From Desulfuromonadales bacterium (lineage in GTDB: Bacteria > Desulfobacterota > Desulfuromonadia > Desulfuromonadales > BM103), in the NCBI GenBank assembly GCA_030145195.1, contig JAQYVY010000001.1, positions 1 through 64,000 of the forward strand: a DNA stretch of 64,000 bases. The letters run 5' to 3'. This document shows, one piece after another, positions 1-7,191 of this stretch. The stretch's first letter is position 1. Each line of letters begins with the position of its first letter. The notes beneath the pieces were generated by a model. That model was not told where the DNA came from. It saw nothing but the letters and a program-made list of their open reading frames with translations, and searched no databases. A program made the translations under genes and the position numbers.

Positions 1-726
1 CTGGGCAGGGTCGAACAGCCCGGTGCCGAGAACCCGCTCCGCAAAGAGCAGGGCGACGGTGATGCCGATGACCGGGGTGGCGAGGATCTGAATCCAGGCG
101 GTGGCGTAGAGCGACCAGGTGAAGAGCGGGATGCGCATCCAGGTTATGCCGTCGGCCCGCAGTCGATGAATGGTGGTCACAAAGTTGAGCCCGGTCAAGA
201 TCGAGGAAAAGCCGAGGATAAAGACGGCCACAGCCGCTAACGAAACGTTGGTGCTGGTCTGGGCCGAGAATGGTACGTAGAAAGTCCAGCCGGTGTCCGG
301 TGGCCCGCCGCCGGTGAAGAGCGCGGTTACGGCCAGTGCGGCGCCGCTGATATAAAGCCACCAGGAGAACAGGTTCAGTTTCGGGAAGGCGACATCGCGT
401 GCGCCGATCTGGATGGGCATCACCAGATTGCCAAACGCCGCCGGGATACCGGGGATGATAAAGAGGAAAATCATGATCACGCCGTGTAAGGTGAAGGCGG
501 CGTTGTAAGTCTGGGCACCCATAATGGTTTCGCCCGGGGCAAACAGCTCCAGACGGATCAGCAGGCCGAGCAGCGAGCCGACACAGAAGAAGCTGATGAT
601 GCACCAGAAGTAGAGTAAGCCGATGCGTTTGTGGTCAGTGGAGAAGATCCAGCCGAAGATGCCGGGATAGTTGGCTTCGCCCAAAAAGCCGCGGTCGCTG
701 GTAGCCGTGGCAGTCTCGTAACTCAT
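1..726 (-). CDS. ctaD: Cytochrome c oxidase subunit I, N-terminal part (cut by window edge)
   Basis: Catalytic subunit of an aa3-type heme-copper oxidase in the inner membrane; it reduces oxygen to water and pumps protons. I translated the minus strand from ATG at 726: about 242 residues remain open to the left edge. Visible family motifs are GWIFSTDHKRIGLLYF in the first loop/helix and FTLHGVIMIFLFIIPG, whose His is the usual low-spin heme ligand. Several hydrophobic helices follow. The start overlaps the stop of the upstream SCO gene (ATGA, 723-726), so the two are translationally coupled. The C-terminal two thirds, including the CuB histidines, lie outside the window. Family assignment is firm; the exact oxidase subtype is inferred. 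Confidence 0.93.
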   Translation of the reverse strand, partial: MSYETATATSDRGFLGEANYPGIFGWIFSTDHKRIGLLYFWCIISFFCVGSLLGLLIRLELFAPGETIMGAQTYNAAFTLHGVIMIFLFIIPGIPAAFGNLVMPIQIGARDVAFPKLNLFSWWLYISGAALAVTALFTGGGPPDTGWTFYVPFSAQTSTNVSLAAVAVFILGFSSILTGLNFVTTIHRLRADGITWMRIPLFTWSLYATAWIQILATPVIGITVALLFAERVLGTGLFDPAQ

Positions 727-1643
727 AGTTTCTTGTCCTTTTTGGGCTTTTTGCCGCCGAACATCAGGAAGGCGGCGAAAATAAACAGGGTCGCCAGAAT
801 AGCTGTGGCTGAGACCCGCAAAATATTGAAGACATAGGTCTTTTGTTCCGGGTCGAAGCTGAAACAGAACTGCACCACCTTGCGGATGGTGGTGCCGACC
901 CGACCATCTTTGGCTTCGTAAAGAGCCAGAGTCAGATCTTTGGGGAGCACATGGGTGCCGTGCAAATAACGTATGATCTGGCCGTCCTTGGACACAACAA
1001 AGAAGGCGACTGGGTGCAGGTAGTCAGCACCGACTTTCTGGAAGTGGAACCCCGCGGCATTGGTGAGACTCAGGATCTGGTCGAGTTCGCCGGTGAGGAA
1101 GCGCCAGGCTCCTTGTGGGTAGCCCTCGGTCATTGCGGCGTAGTAGGTGTTTCGGCTGCGTTTGGCCAGCTCCGGCTGTTCAGTTTCGTCGAAACTGATG
1201 GAAATGACCTGGTAATCTTCACCGCCCTTGAGTTTGAGTTGTGGCAGCACTCGGGCAAGATCGCCTTGAAGGAAATGGCAGACATTGGGACAGCGATAGT
1301 AGATTGGGGCAATCACCGTTGGCTTGGTCACCAGATCGGCAAGACGGATCGGCTGTCCGTTCTCATCGCGGAAGGTTAGATCGAGAGGCAGATAGCTGCC
1401 GAGTTGCTCATTGAGAGCGACTGCATCAGGAGGCACCGCGTCCGGTGACGGGTGAACATGCTGGGGTTCCGCTGGCTTCTGCTCGCTGGTGGCCATAACA
1501 TGATCTGGGTCGTGCTGGTGGTGCTTGGGCATCTCTGCCGCGCTTGGGCGACAGAACAGGAGCATCCCGCACATCAGGCCGAACCACAGCGTGGGGCGAA
1601 CAAAAACATTGATCCATTGTTTTATCATTGCGGATGTTCTCAT
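723..1643 (-). CDS. SCO family copper chaperone, C-terminally membrane anchored
   Basis: SCO1/SenC-type thioredoxin-fold protein that delivers copper to the CuA site of cytochrome oxidase on the periplasmic side. The copper-binding CPNVC motif lies at residues 118-122 and the third ligand His at about 210 (YLHPVAFFVV). An N-terminal hydrophobic segment and a His-rich stretch around residues 40-65 precede the domain, and a second membrane helix with a lysine-rich tail ends the protein near residue 300. At 306 residues it is longer than typical SCO proteins because of this tail. A purine-rich GGAGGG lies just before the ATG at 1643. It overlaps ctaD by 4 bases, which fits a role in assembling that oxidase. 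Confidence 0.9.
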   Translation of the reverse strand: MRTSAMIKQWINVFVRPTLWFGLMCGMLLFCRPSAAEMPKHHQHDPDHVMATSEQKPAEPQHVHPSPDAVPPDAVALNEQLGSYLPLDLTFRDENGQPIRLADLVTKPTVIAPIYYRCPNVCHFLQGDLARVLPQLKLKGGEDYQVISISFDETEQPELAKRSRNTYYAAMTEGYPQGAWRFLTGELDQILSLTNAAGFHFQKVGADYLHPVAFFVVSKDGQIIRYLHGTHVLPKDLTLALYEAKDGRVGTTIRKVVQFCFSFDPEQKTYVFNILRVSATAILATLFIFAAFLMFGGKKPKKDKKL

Positions 1644-1838
1644 TGTCCCTCCGAAGGAACTTGAAGAAATGCTCGTCTCGCTAATGATAACAACGATATA
1701 GCGATTTGCAATGGTTTTGTTAAATCGGTCGTCTTGCGATTTTGAGTCGATTGCGCGGGGTTCGGTCTTCTGTTAGCATTAGCACGAATCCGTGAGTCAC
1801 TAACTGATCCAGGTTTGAGCGCGTCATAGGAGATAACG

Positions 1839-2030
1839 ATGGATGATTTATCAGATCGCATCATGGAGTTGGAAATTCGTTACGCTCATCAGCTAAAGCT
1901 GGTTGATGAGCTCAATGAAGAGTTGACGATCGCCAACCGGCGAATCGATCGACTTGAGCGGGAGGTCACGAAACTGCACGATTCGATGAAGAGTATGGAA
2001 CCTGACTTCACCGAATCTCCGGATGAATAA
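1839..2030 (+). CDS. slyX: SlyX-like small coiled-coil protein
   Basis: Sixty-three residues, almost entirely one amphipathic heptad-patterned helix (ELEIRYAHQLKLVDELNEEL onward) with an acidic tail, matching the SlyX family in length and pattern. The biochemical role of SlyX is not known; the name comes from a genetic link to slyD in enterobacteria. It starts a tight plus-strand group: the rhodanese gene begins 2 bases after its stop. An AGGAGATAA ribosome-binding site precedes the ATG. Family assignment is good; function is unassigned. Confidence 0.8.
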   Translation: MDDLSDRIMELEIRYAHQLKLVDELNEELTIANRRIDRLEREVTKLHDSMKSMEPDFTESPDE

Positions 2031-2032
2031 TC

Positions 2033-2530
2033 ATGTTTGCTGATTTAAAAAGAATTCTTCCCGAAACCTGCGTGCTGATTGCCCTCGGTTGTCTGTTTGG
2101 TTTAACCATTAACCATCAATTGGTACTGGATGCTTTCTCTGGAAGGCTGACCGCGCAGCCGTCGGCTATCGCGGAAGAATCGGGGTTGGCAGCTTTGCCG
2201 ATGCCGGCGATGCTTGACGAGGTGCGTCAGTTGGTTGCTTCTGGCGGGATTGTGGTTGATGCCAGGAGTCCTGATCTCTACACTCTTGGCCACATTTCAG
2301 GAGCGGTCTCATTGCCGATGGCCGAGATTGAGGTGAGCCTTCCAGACTTTGTGCAACAGGTTGCCAAAGAGCGGACCATTGTGACTTATTGCAGTGGCTT
2401 TGGTTGTCCCGATTCCTTTGATCTCGGAGTCCTCCTGCTCGAAGCGGGTTATCGCGATGTCCGTGTTTTCGAGGGAGGCTTCCCTGAATGGCGTGATGCC
2501 GGGCTGCCGGTTGGGGGGGGCGAACAGTGA
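2033..2530 (+). CDS. Membrane-anchored rhodanese-domain protein
   Basis: 165 residues: an N-terminal hydrophobic helix (about 12-32), a short linker, then one rhodanese domain with the motifs VVDARSPDLYTLGHISGA and VTYCSGFGCPDS. The persulfide-forming cysteine is C120, and the active-site loop contains a second Cys (CSGFGC), so it could also act as a thiol/disulfide protein. The C-terminal FEGGFPEWRDAGLPV is typical of the family. The helix suggests a periplasm-facing domain. The gene overlaps the following MauE-like membrane protein by 4 bases, implying a joint role in sulfur or redox handling at the membrane; that link is inference. Confidence 0.87.
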   Translation: MFADLKRILPETCVLIALGCLFGLTINHQLVLDAFSGRLTAQPSAIAEESGLAALPMPAMLDEVRQLVASGGIVVDARSPDLYTLGHISGAVSLPMAEIEVSLPDFVQQVAKERTIVTYCSGFGCPDSFDLGVLLLEAGYRDVRVFEGGFPEWRDAGLPVGGGEQ

Positions 2531-2973
2531 AACGCTTGGAAGTGTGGCTCTATCATCTCTGTCGCTTGATTCTGGCGGCAGTGTTTATTTATGCTGGATC
2601 GGTCAAGATGAACGATGTGGTTGCTTTTGCCGGTCACGTTGCGGCCTATCAGTTGCTGCCCTATTCCTCTAATTATCTGGTGGCGGTAACTCTGCCCTAT
2701 GTTGAGTTTTTGGTGGGGATGCTGTTGTTGCTTAATTCCAGAGTGCGCCCGGCGCTACTCACGATCGGCGGCATGACTCTGGTTTTTATGTTGGCACTGG
2801 TTTTGGTCTTGTTGCGTGATCTGAATATCGATTGCGGTTGTTTCGATCCCGGTGGCGGGCAGGGCGTAAGTGCCTGGGGGGCCCTGCTGCGTGATGTCGG
2901 TTTGATGGTTTTGGTTGTGCTCTGCTGGTGGCTTAGAACCCGGACTTCGGACGGAGAAAGTGCTGAGCGATGA
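2527..2973 (+). CDS. MauE/DoxX-family membrane protein
   Basis: 148 residues with four predicted transmembrane helices. The motifs fit the MauE (methylamine utilisation) branch of the DoxX superfamily: RLILAAVFIYAGSVKM near the N-terminus, PYVEFLVGMLLL in helix 2, and a conserved DCGCFD cysteine pair around residue 100. MauE-type proteins are thought to support disulfide or redox maturation of periplasmic proteins, but no mau genes are nearby. It is coupled on both sides (4-base overlaps with the rhodanese gene and the radical SAM gene). The family call is sound; the substrate is unknown. Confidence 0.82.
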   Translation: MKRLEVWLYHLCRLILAAVFIYAGSVKMNDVVAFAGHVAAYQLLPYSSNYLVAVTLPYVEFLVGMLLLLNSRVRPALLTIGGMTLVFMLALVLVLLRDLNIDCGCFDPGGGQGVSAWGALLRDVGLMVLVVLCWWLRTRTSDGESAER

Positions 2974-4043
2974 GCGATGAGCAATTTGTAGTGACCAGCA
3001 CCTGGCAGGCGCAACTCTCTGCCAGTCTGACCTGCCCGGAACAGCTGGCCGAGCTTTTTGGTGTTGATTCCGCGCCGCTTCGGCTTGTGGCCGCTCGTTA
3101 TCCCCTACGCATCACGCCACACACTCTTTCGCTGATTGAAAAACCCGGCGATCCGATCTGGAAACAGTGTGTACCGGAGTTGCCGGAACTGGTCGTCGAT
3201 GGCCTGCCGGAAGACTCTCTGAACGAAGCAAACTTTTCACCGGTTCCGGCAGTGGTGCATCGCTACCCCGATCGCGCCTTGCTGCTTGTGGCCGGGCAGT
3301 GTGCCGGCTATTGCCGCTTCTGCACCCGCAAGAACCGGATCGGCACCTCGGCGCTGGCGTTTTCGCCGGTGCAGCTTGCGGAAGGGATCGCTTACATCCA
3401 GGCCACCTCGAGTATTCGCGATGTGATTTTGACCGGCGGTGACCCGTTGCTGCTTGAAGATGAACTGCTGGAAGACCTTCTGCAGCAACTGCATAATATC
3501 CCCCACGTCGAAATTATCCGCATCGGTAGCCGTGTGCCGGTGACGCTGCCGAAGCGGATCACTCCAGCTCTTTGCCGGTTGCTATCCCGGTTCCATCCAC
3601 TCTACCTCAACACTCATTTCAATCACCCTCGCGAGTTGACTCCAGAGTCTGCAATCGCCTGTGCACGCTTGGCCGATGCGGGGATTCCGGTTGGTAATCA
3701 GACCGTTCTGCTGCGTGGGGTTAACGACGATGCCAGGGTGATGTCCGAGCTTTGCCGGGGCCTGTTGCGGATGCGGGTTCGGCCCTACTATTTGCACCAC
3801 TTGGACCAGGCCCAGGGAACCGCTCACTTCCGAGTTCCGGTTGAACAGGGTTTGGCGATTGTTGCCGCTATGCGTGGCCAGGTTTCAGGGTTGGGGATTC
3901 CTCAATATGTGGTCGATCCGCCGGGTGGTGAAGGCAAGGTGCCTCTGTTGCCCGAGAATCTGCTGGAACTGGGAGAGACCGTGAAGGTGCGAACCACACA
4001 GGGAAATGTGATCGTTCTGCCGAATCGATACGGGGGATGTTGA
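2970..4043 (+). CDS. KamA-family radical SAM protein (candidate EF-P lysine aminomutase, EpmB-like)
   Basis: 357-residue radical SAM enzyme of the lysine 2,3-aminomutase family. The 4Fe-4S cysteines are C111, C115 and C118 (CAGYCRFC), preceded by HRYPDRALLLVAG; DVILTGGDPLLL is the family GGDP motif; the C-terminal region has YVVDPPGGEGKVPL. The length is close to EpmB and shorter than classical lysine aminomutase. epmA and efp lie 1-2.5 kb away on the other strand, so its substrate may be free lysine destined for EF-P. The sequence around the cluster is more KamA-like than that of E. coli EpmB, so this is inferred from context. Confidence 0.85.
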   Translation: MSDEQFVVTSTWQAQLSASLTCPEQLAELFGVDSAPLRLVAARYPLRITPHTLSLIEKPGDPIWKQCVPELPELVVDGLPEDSLNEANFSPVPAVVHRYPDRALLLVAGQCAGYCRFCTRKNRIGTSALAFSPVQLAEGIAYIQATSSIRDVILTGGDPLLLEDELLEDLLQQLHNIPHVEIIRIGSRVPVTLPKRITPALCRLLSRFHPLYLNTHFNHPRELTPESAIACARLADAGIPVGNQTVLLRGVNDDARVMSELCRGLLRMRVRPYYLHHLDQAQGTAHFRVPVEQGLAIVAAMRGQVSGLGIPQYVVDPPGGEGKVPLLPENLLELGETVKVRTTQGNVIVLPNRYGGC

Positions 4044-4097
4044 GACAAAGGGGGTCGCGTGGGATGGAGTCTTAGACTACGGTCGTTGCCGGATCGT

Positions 4098-4877
4098 TTA
4101 GCGTCGGCCGCTGGCTCGACGGTAGTTCTTTGTGTCGACGTAATGATTATGTGATTTGAGATCCTCTGAGAGGCTGTCGGCCTCTTCCTCAGTGAGTAAT
4201 CCTTTTTCGACAAAGTGACGGCCGATGCGTTGTTGCATGGAACGCTGGTGGTGCAGCAAGGCCTCGACTTGGTGATGTTTCAGGTACCCCAGCTCAATCG
4301 CTTTCTTGCCGAAACGGGATGAATGACCGCGATGCTGAAGAATCATGCGGATCTTATCTTCGGTCAGCCACCCCCATTTCTGGGCGATCATGCCGATCAT
4401 TGGGCGCTGGCGCCGTTGCCAGACGAGAGCTTCGATCAGGTCTTGATAAGTTACCTGCCCCTTGTAGTAAGAATACATGCCGAATTCGAGAGAAATTGCA
4501 GGGACGGCGACGGTGGCTTGCGAACGTGGTGCCGGTTTGGTGCGTTTCCCGGCGGCACGACTCGGACTGTAGGTTGCGGGGTGCGATGAGCGGCGTTGAC
4601 CGGAACTGATTTTCTTACCGTGATGCCGGTTTGCGAGGAAGTCAGTAAGCAGATCGTAGGCCTGTCGAATCTCCCGAAAACGTTTGGTCTGCTGTTCACG
4701 GACCTGGGGCGCGGAATCTGCGTAATAATCGGGATGATGAGCCTTGGCCTGGCTGCGAAAAGCACTTTTTGCGCCGCTGGGCTGGAGATAACTCAGAAAA
4801 TCATGGGAAAGATTGACTTCTTTGCCGAAGAGAGTTCGGCATGCGGCAAATAAGGCGGTTTCGGAAATTATATGCAT
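4098..4877 (-). CDS. J-domain protein with C-terminal helical repeats
   Basis: The start at 4877 (MHIISETALF) is preferred because the longer reading frame runs into epmA and lacks family sequence. About 259 residues. A J domain occupies roughly residues 15-90 with the diagnostic HPD (FRSQAKAHHPDYY) followed by RFREIRQAYDLL. A basic, low-complexity linker follows, then two similar helical units of about 50 residues (WQRRQRPMIGMIAQKWGWLT and LHHQRSMQQRIGRHFVEKGL). This tail resembles DnaJ-like proteins seen in Geobacter relatives, but I cannot name the domain. Presumably it recruits DnaK to a specific client. It sits between the KamA gene (convergent) and epmA (same strand). Confidence 0.75.
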   Translation of the reverse strand: MHIISETALFAACRTLFGKEVNLSHDFLSYLQPSGAKSAFRSQAKAHHPDYYADSAPQVREQQTKRFREIRQAYDLLTDFLANRHHGKKISSGQRRSSHPATYSPSRAAGKRTKPAPRSQATVAVPAISLEFGMYSYYKGQVTYQDLIEALVWQRRQRPMIGMIAQKWGWLTEDKIRMILQHRGHSSRFGKKAIELGYLKHHQVEALLHHQRSMQQRIGRHFVEKGLLTEEEADSLSEDLKSHNHYVDTKNYRRASGRR

Positions 4878-4980
4878 AGTCGTCAACGATGTCCCCAGAA
4901 GAGTATCCTCTTCTTTTTTATAGCCTGTAGCTGGGGTGGAAAACAAGAGACTTTTCAGGACTTGAGAGCATTTTAACCGG

Positions 4981-5895
4981 CTAAAGGTCGGTTGGGCAGA
5001 AAGCGACGACCTGGTCAATCCGATCGGCGTCGGTCAGAAGCATGATGAGTCGATCAAGTCCAAGGGCGATTCCTGCGGCATCAGGCAAATTGGACAGTTC
5101 GGCGAGGAACTTCTCCGGCAGCGGATATGCCGGTTTGCCAGCGGCCGTGCGAGCCGATTCGTCGCTCTCAAAACGGCAGCGTTGCTCCTCTGAATCGGTC
5201 AGTTCCGAAAAGGCGTTGGCCAACTCCAGACCGTTGATATAAAGCTCGAAGCGTTCAGCAACCTGGGGGTTCTCTGGTTTCTTGCGTGCCAGAGCGGCAA
5301 GCTCAGACGGATACTCTGTCAAAAACAGCGGTTTGTGACAGCCGAGGTTAGGCTCGATCTCGTTCACCAGAATCTCATCAAAACGGTCTGTGGCCAGAGC
5401 CTCGTCAAGAGGCATCGAAGCGTAGTCAGCAAAAGCCCCGGCAACCGTCAGTCTGTCCCACGGGGGTGACAAGTCAATGCTTTTGCCTTGCCAGAGTATT
5501 TTACCTTCTGGCACCAAGGCCGCCAGTAACGCTTCGCACTCGTCCATTAGCGCGGTGTAGTCGACCCCGCATCGGTACCACTCCAGCATTGAAAATTCGG
5601 GAAGGTGACGACTGCCTTGCTCGCCCTCACGCCAAACCCGGCAAAGTTGGAACAATCGCTTATAGCCCGCGGCCAGCAGTCGTTTCATGGCCAGTTCGGG
5701 AGAGGTGTGCAGAACCCAGTCGCCGCTCGGTACGGCGTCGATGTGCAATTCGGGGGCGTTGGCAGGAATTCGGTGAGGGGTTTCAACCTCAAGATAACTG
5801 CGCGCAGTGAAAAAAGCCCGGACCTGTTGCAGGATCCGGGCTCTTGTTTCCAGGGTTTGTCGTTTTCGGGCCAGGGCCCAGTTCGGTTCGTTCAT
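4981..5895 (-). CDS. epmA: EF-P lysine lysyltransferase EpmA (PoxA/GenX)
   Basis: 304 residues, a stand-alone class II lysyl-tRNA synthetase catalytic core without the N-terminal anticodon-binding domain, the hallmark of EpmA. Class II motifs are visible: motif 2 FQLCRVWREGEQGSRHLPEFSM with the arginine and glutamate residues that bind ATP and lysine, and motif 3 GIALGLDRLIMLL near the end. EpmA attaches (R)-beta-lysine to a conserved lysine of EF-P to ease ribosome stalling at polyproline. The substrate gene efp lies immediately upstream on the same strand with about a 30-base gap, which supports the assignment strongly. Confidence 0.94.
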   Translation of the reverse strand: MNEPNWALARKRQTLETRARILQQVRAFFTARSYLEVETPHRIPANAPELHIDAVPSGDWVLHTSPELAMKRLLAAGYKRLFQLCRVWREGEQGSRHLPEFSMLEWYRCGVDYTALMDECEALLAALVPEGKILWQGKSIDLSPPWDRLTVAGAFADYASMPLDEALATDRFDEILVNEIEPNLGCHKPLFLTEYPSELAALARKKPENPQVAERFELYINGLELANAFSELTDSEEQRCRFESDESARTAAGKPAYPLPEKFLAELSNLPDAAGIALGLDRLIMLLTDADRIDQVVAFCPTDL

Positions 5896-5925
5896 AAAAA
5901 CAGACTATAAAATCAGGGCGTGAAA

Positions 5926-6489
5926 CTATTCTTTGACGCGGGTTACGTATTCGCCGGTCCGGGTGTCGATCTGGATCAAAACCCCTTCATCGACAAAGGA
6001 CGGTACCTGCAGGGTGTAGCCGGACTCGACTGTCGCCGGTTTGTTGTTGCCGGCAGCCGTGTCACCTTTGACCCAGGGGTCGGATTGGCTGACGCGTAGA
6101 TTGACGAAGATAGGCAGGGTTACGCCGATGCCGCGTTCGCCGTGCAGTAGGACCTTAACTTCCATGTTGTCGACCAGAAAGAACTTGTCGTCACCAAGGA
6201 CTTCTTCGCTGATTGAGGTTTGCTCATAGGTTTTCTGATCCATGAACACGTAGCCGGTTTCGTCCTTGTAGAGGTACTGCATGTCGCGTTCTTCCAGACT
6301 GGCTGGTTCGAAGCTTTCGCCGGAGCGATAGGTGCGGTCAAAGAGTGAGCCGGTGATCATGTTGCGCAGTTTGCACTTATAAAGCGCCTGACCTTTGCCG
6401 GGCTTGGTGAAATCAAATTGGACGATGACATGAGGCTCATTGTCGATCATCAGCTTGATACCTTTTTTTAGATCTGAACAGCTATACAT
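5926..6489 (-). CDS. efp: Translation elongation factor P
   Basis: EF-P rescues ribosomes stalled on consecutive prolines. Starting at ATG 6489 (MYSCSDLKKGIKL), behind an AAGGA site, gives 187 residues, the normal length; the longer frame adds an unlikely N-terminal extension. The domain I loop is KPGKGQA with Lys32 at the position modified by EpmA (Lys34 in E. coli). The remaining KOW-like and OB domains are intact, ending with the family signature DEGVLIQIDTRTGEYVTRVK. Efp, epmA and the nearby KamA-type gene form a plausible complete beta-lysylation set. Confidence 0.96.
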   Translation of the reverse strand: MYSCSDLKKGIKLMIDNEPHVIVQFDFTKPGKGQALYKCKLRNMITGSLFDRTYRSGESFEPASLEERDMQYLYKDETGYVFMDQKTYEQTSISEEVLGDDKFFLVDNMEVKVLLHGERGIGVTLPIFVNLRVSQSDPWVKGDTAAGNNKPATVESGYTLQVPSFVDEGVLIQIDTRTGEYVTRVKE

Positions 6490-6949
6490 AAAAAATTCCT
6501 TAAAAGAGTGGATTCGCGCGATTTGTAGCTCTTTTTTATACACAAAAGGGCGACCCGTGTCATGTTTTTTGTTCTGAGCCCGGAACTGTCAGTGGCAGGG
6601 CTTAAGACAAAAGCCTCGAAGTTTTCGGGCGTTTTTTTAGAGAACTATTTAAGAATCCATAACCATATGAAAAGCTTGTGGGAGATTAGGATGAATCCTC
6701 TTCACCTCGGATCAACCTTATACGACGTCTCGGCTATCAGATAATTGAAAAGCTTAAGACCGTCAAAGTGTTTCGAGTGTGGACCCACTACAGAGTCGAT
6801 GAGCTTAATGATTTGTAAATGTTTGGTAGTTATTAGGCGCGTTTAGTTGTGGACAAATTTGAGGACCACAGCGCAACTCGGGAAAATGATAAATCTCAGA
6901 AAACGTTCTTCTCTATCTTAAGGATGTCAGAATACTGTGGAGGTGGAAA
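6490..6949. other. Intergenic region upstream of efp
   Basis: About 460 bases between efp and the terminator of the chemotaxis group. A short plus-strand frame (6562-6744) has no ribosome-binding site or recognisable family. Another short frame ends in ...FRVWTHYRVDELNDL with a stop near 6818; it could be a decayed gene end but I could not identify it. The efp promoter should lie in the right part of this stretch. Confidence 0.4.
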
Positions 6950-6985
6950 TAAAAAGCCGGGCAACATTTTATGCCCGACTTTTGC
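6950..6985 (-). terminator. Rho-independent terminator after the chemoreceptor/cheW-relic unit
   Basis: On the minus strand, GTCGGGCATAAAATGTTGCC continues to CCGGC and a run of five T. The stem GTCGGGC/GCCCGGC encloses a short AT-rich loop. It lies just after the stop of the cheW relic. Confidence 0.75.
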
Positions 6986-7004
6986 ATCCTAACGTATAAG
7001 CAAC

Positions 7005-7181
7005 TCAATCAGGCTTCTGCTGATTCCCCCTCAGCTTCAGGCGCTTATCAATAACCGGCACCTTGATTGTTGGTGTCAGGCTCAAGATGCCCAAGGTGCG
7101 AGAGACTTCGACCCCGAACAGCTTTCTGCCGTGCGCGAAGGTCACATACTGTTGGCTGCTTACCGAGTTGATTTCTTCCCT
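7005..7181 (-). pseudogene. cheW: cheW relic: start codon lost and central part deleted
   Basis: Eleven bases after the chemoreceptor stop the minus strand has GGAGG, then at normal spacing AGG where an ATG is expected, followed by a frame encoding EEINSVSSQQYVTFAHG, KLFGVEVSRTLGI and LTPTIKVPVIDKRLKLRG. These match the N-terminal strand, the V/I-rich middle and the VPVIDLRLKFG segment of CheW. The stretch that normally lies between the first VP and VPVIDLR, with the conserved GVINLRG, is missing, so the junction is VP to VP. Only about 58 codons remain of a protein normally near 150-170. A full-length adaptor must be encoded elsewhere. Identity as a CheW remnant is by recognition of these motifs. 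Confidence 0.75.
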
Positions 7182-7191
7182 GGCAGCCTCC

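Noticed and set aside
6700-6820. Decayed RelE-like toxin fragment
   Set aside because: Only about 25 codons (...FRVWTHYRVDELNDL) with no matching antitoxin or motif; identity could not be supported.
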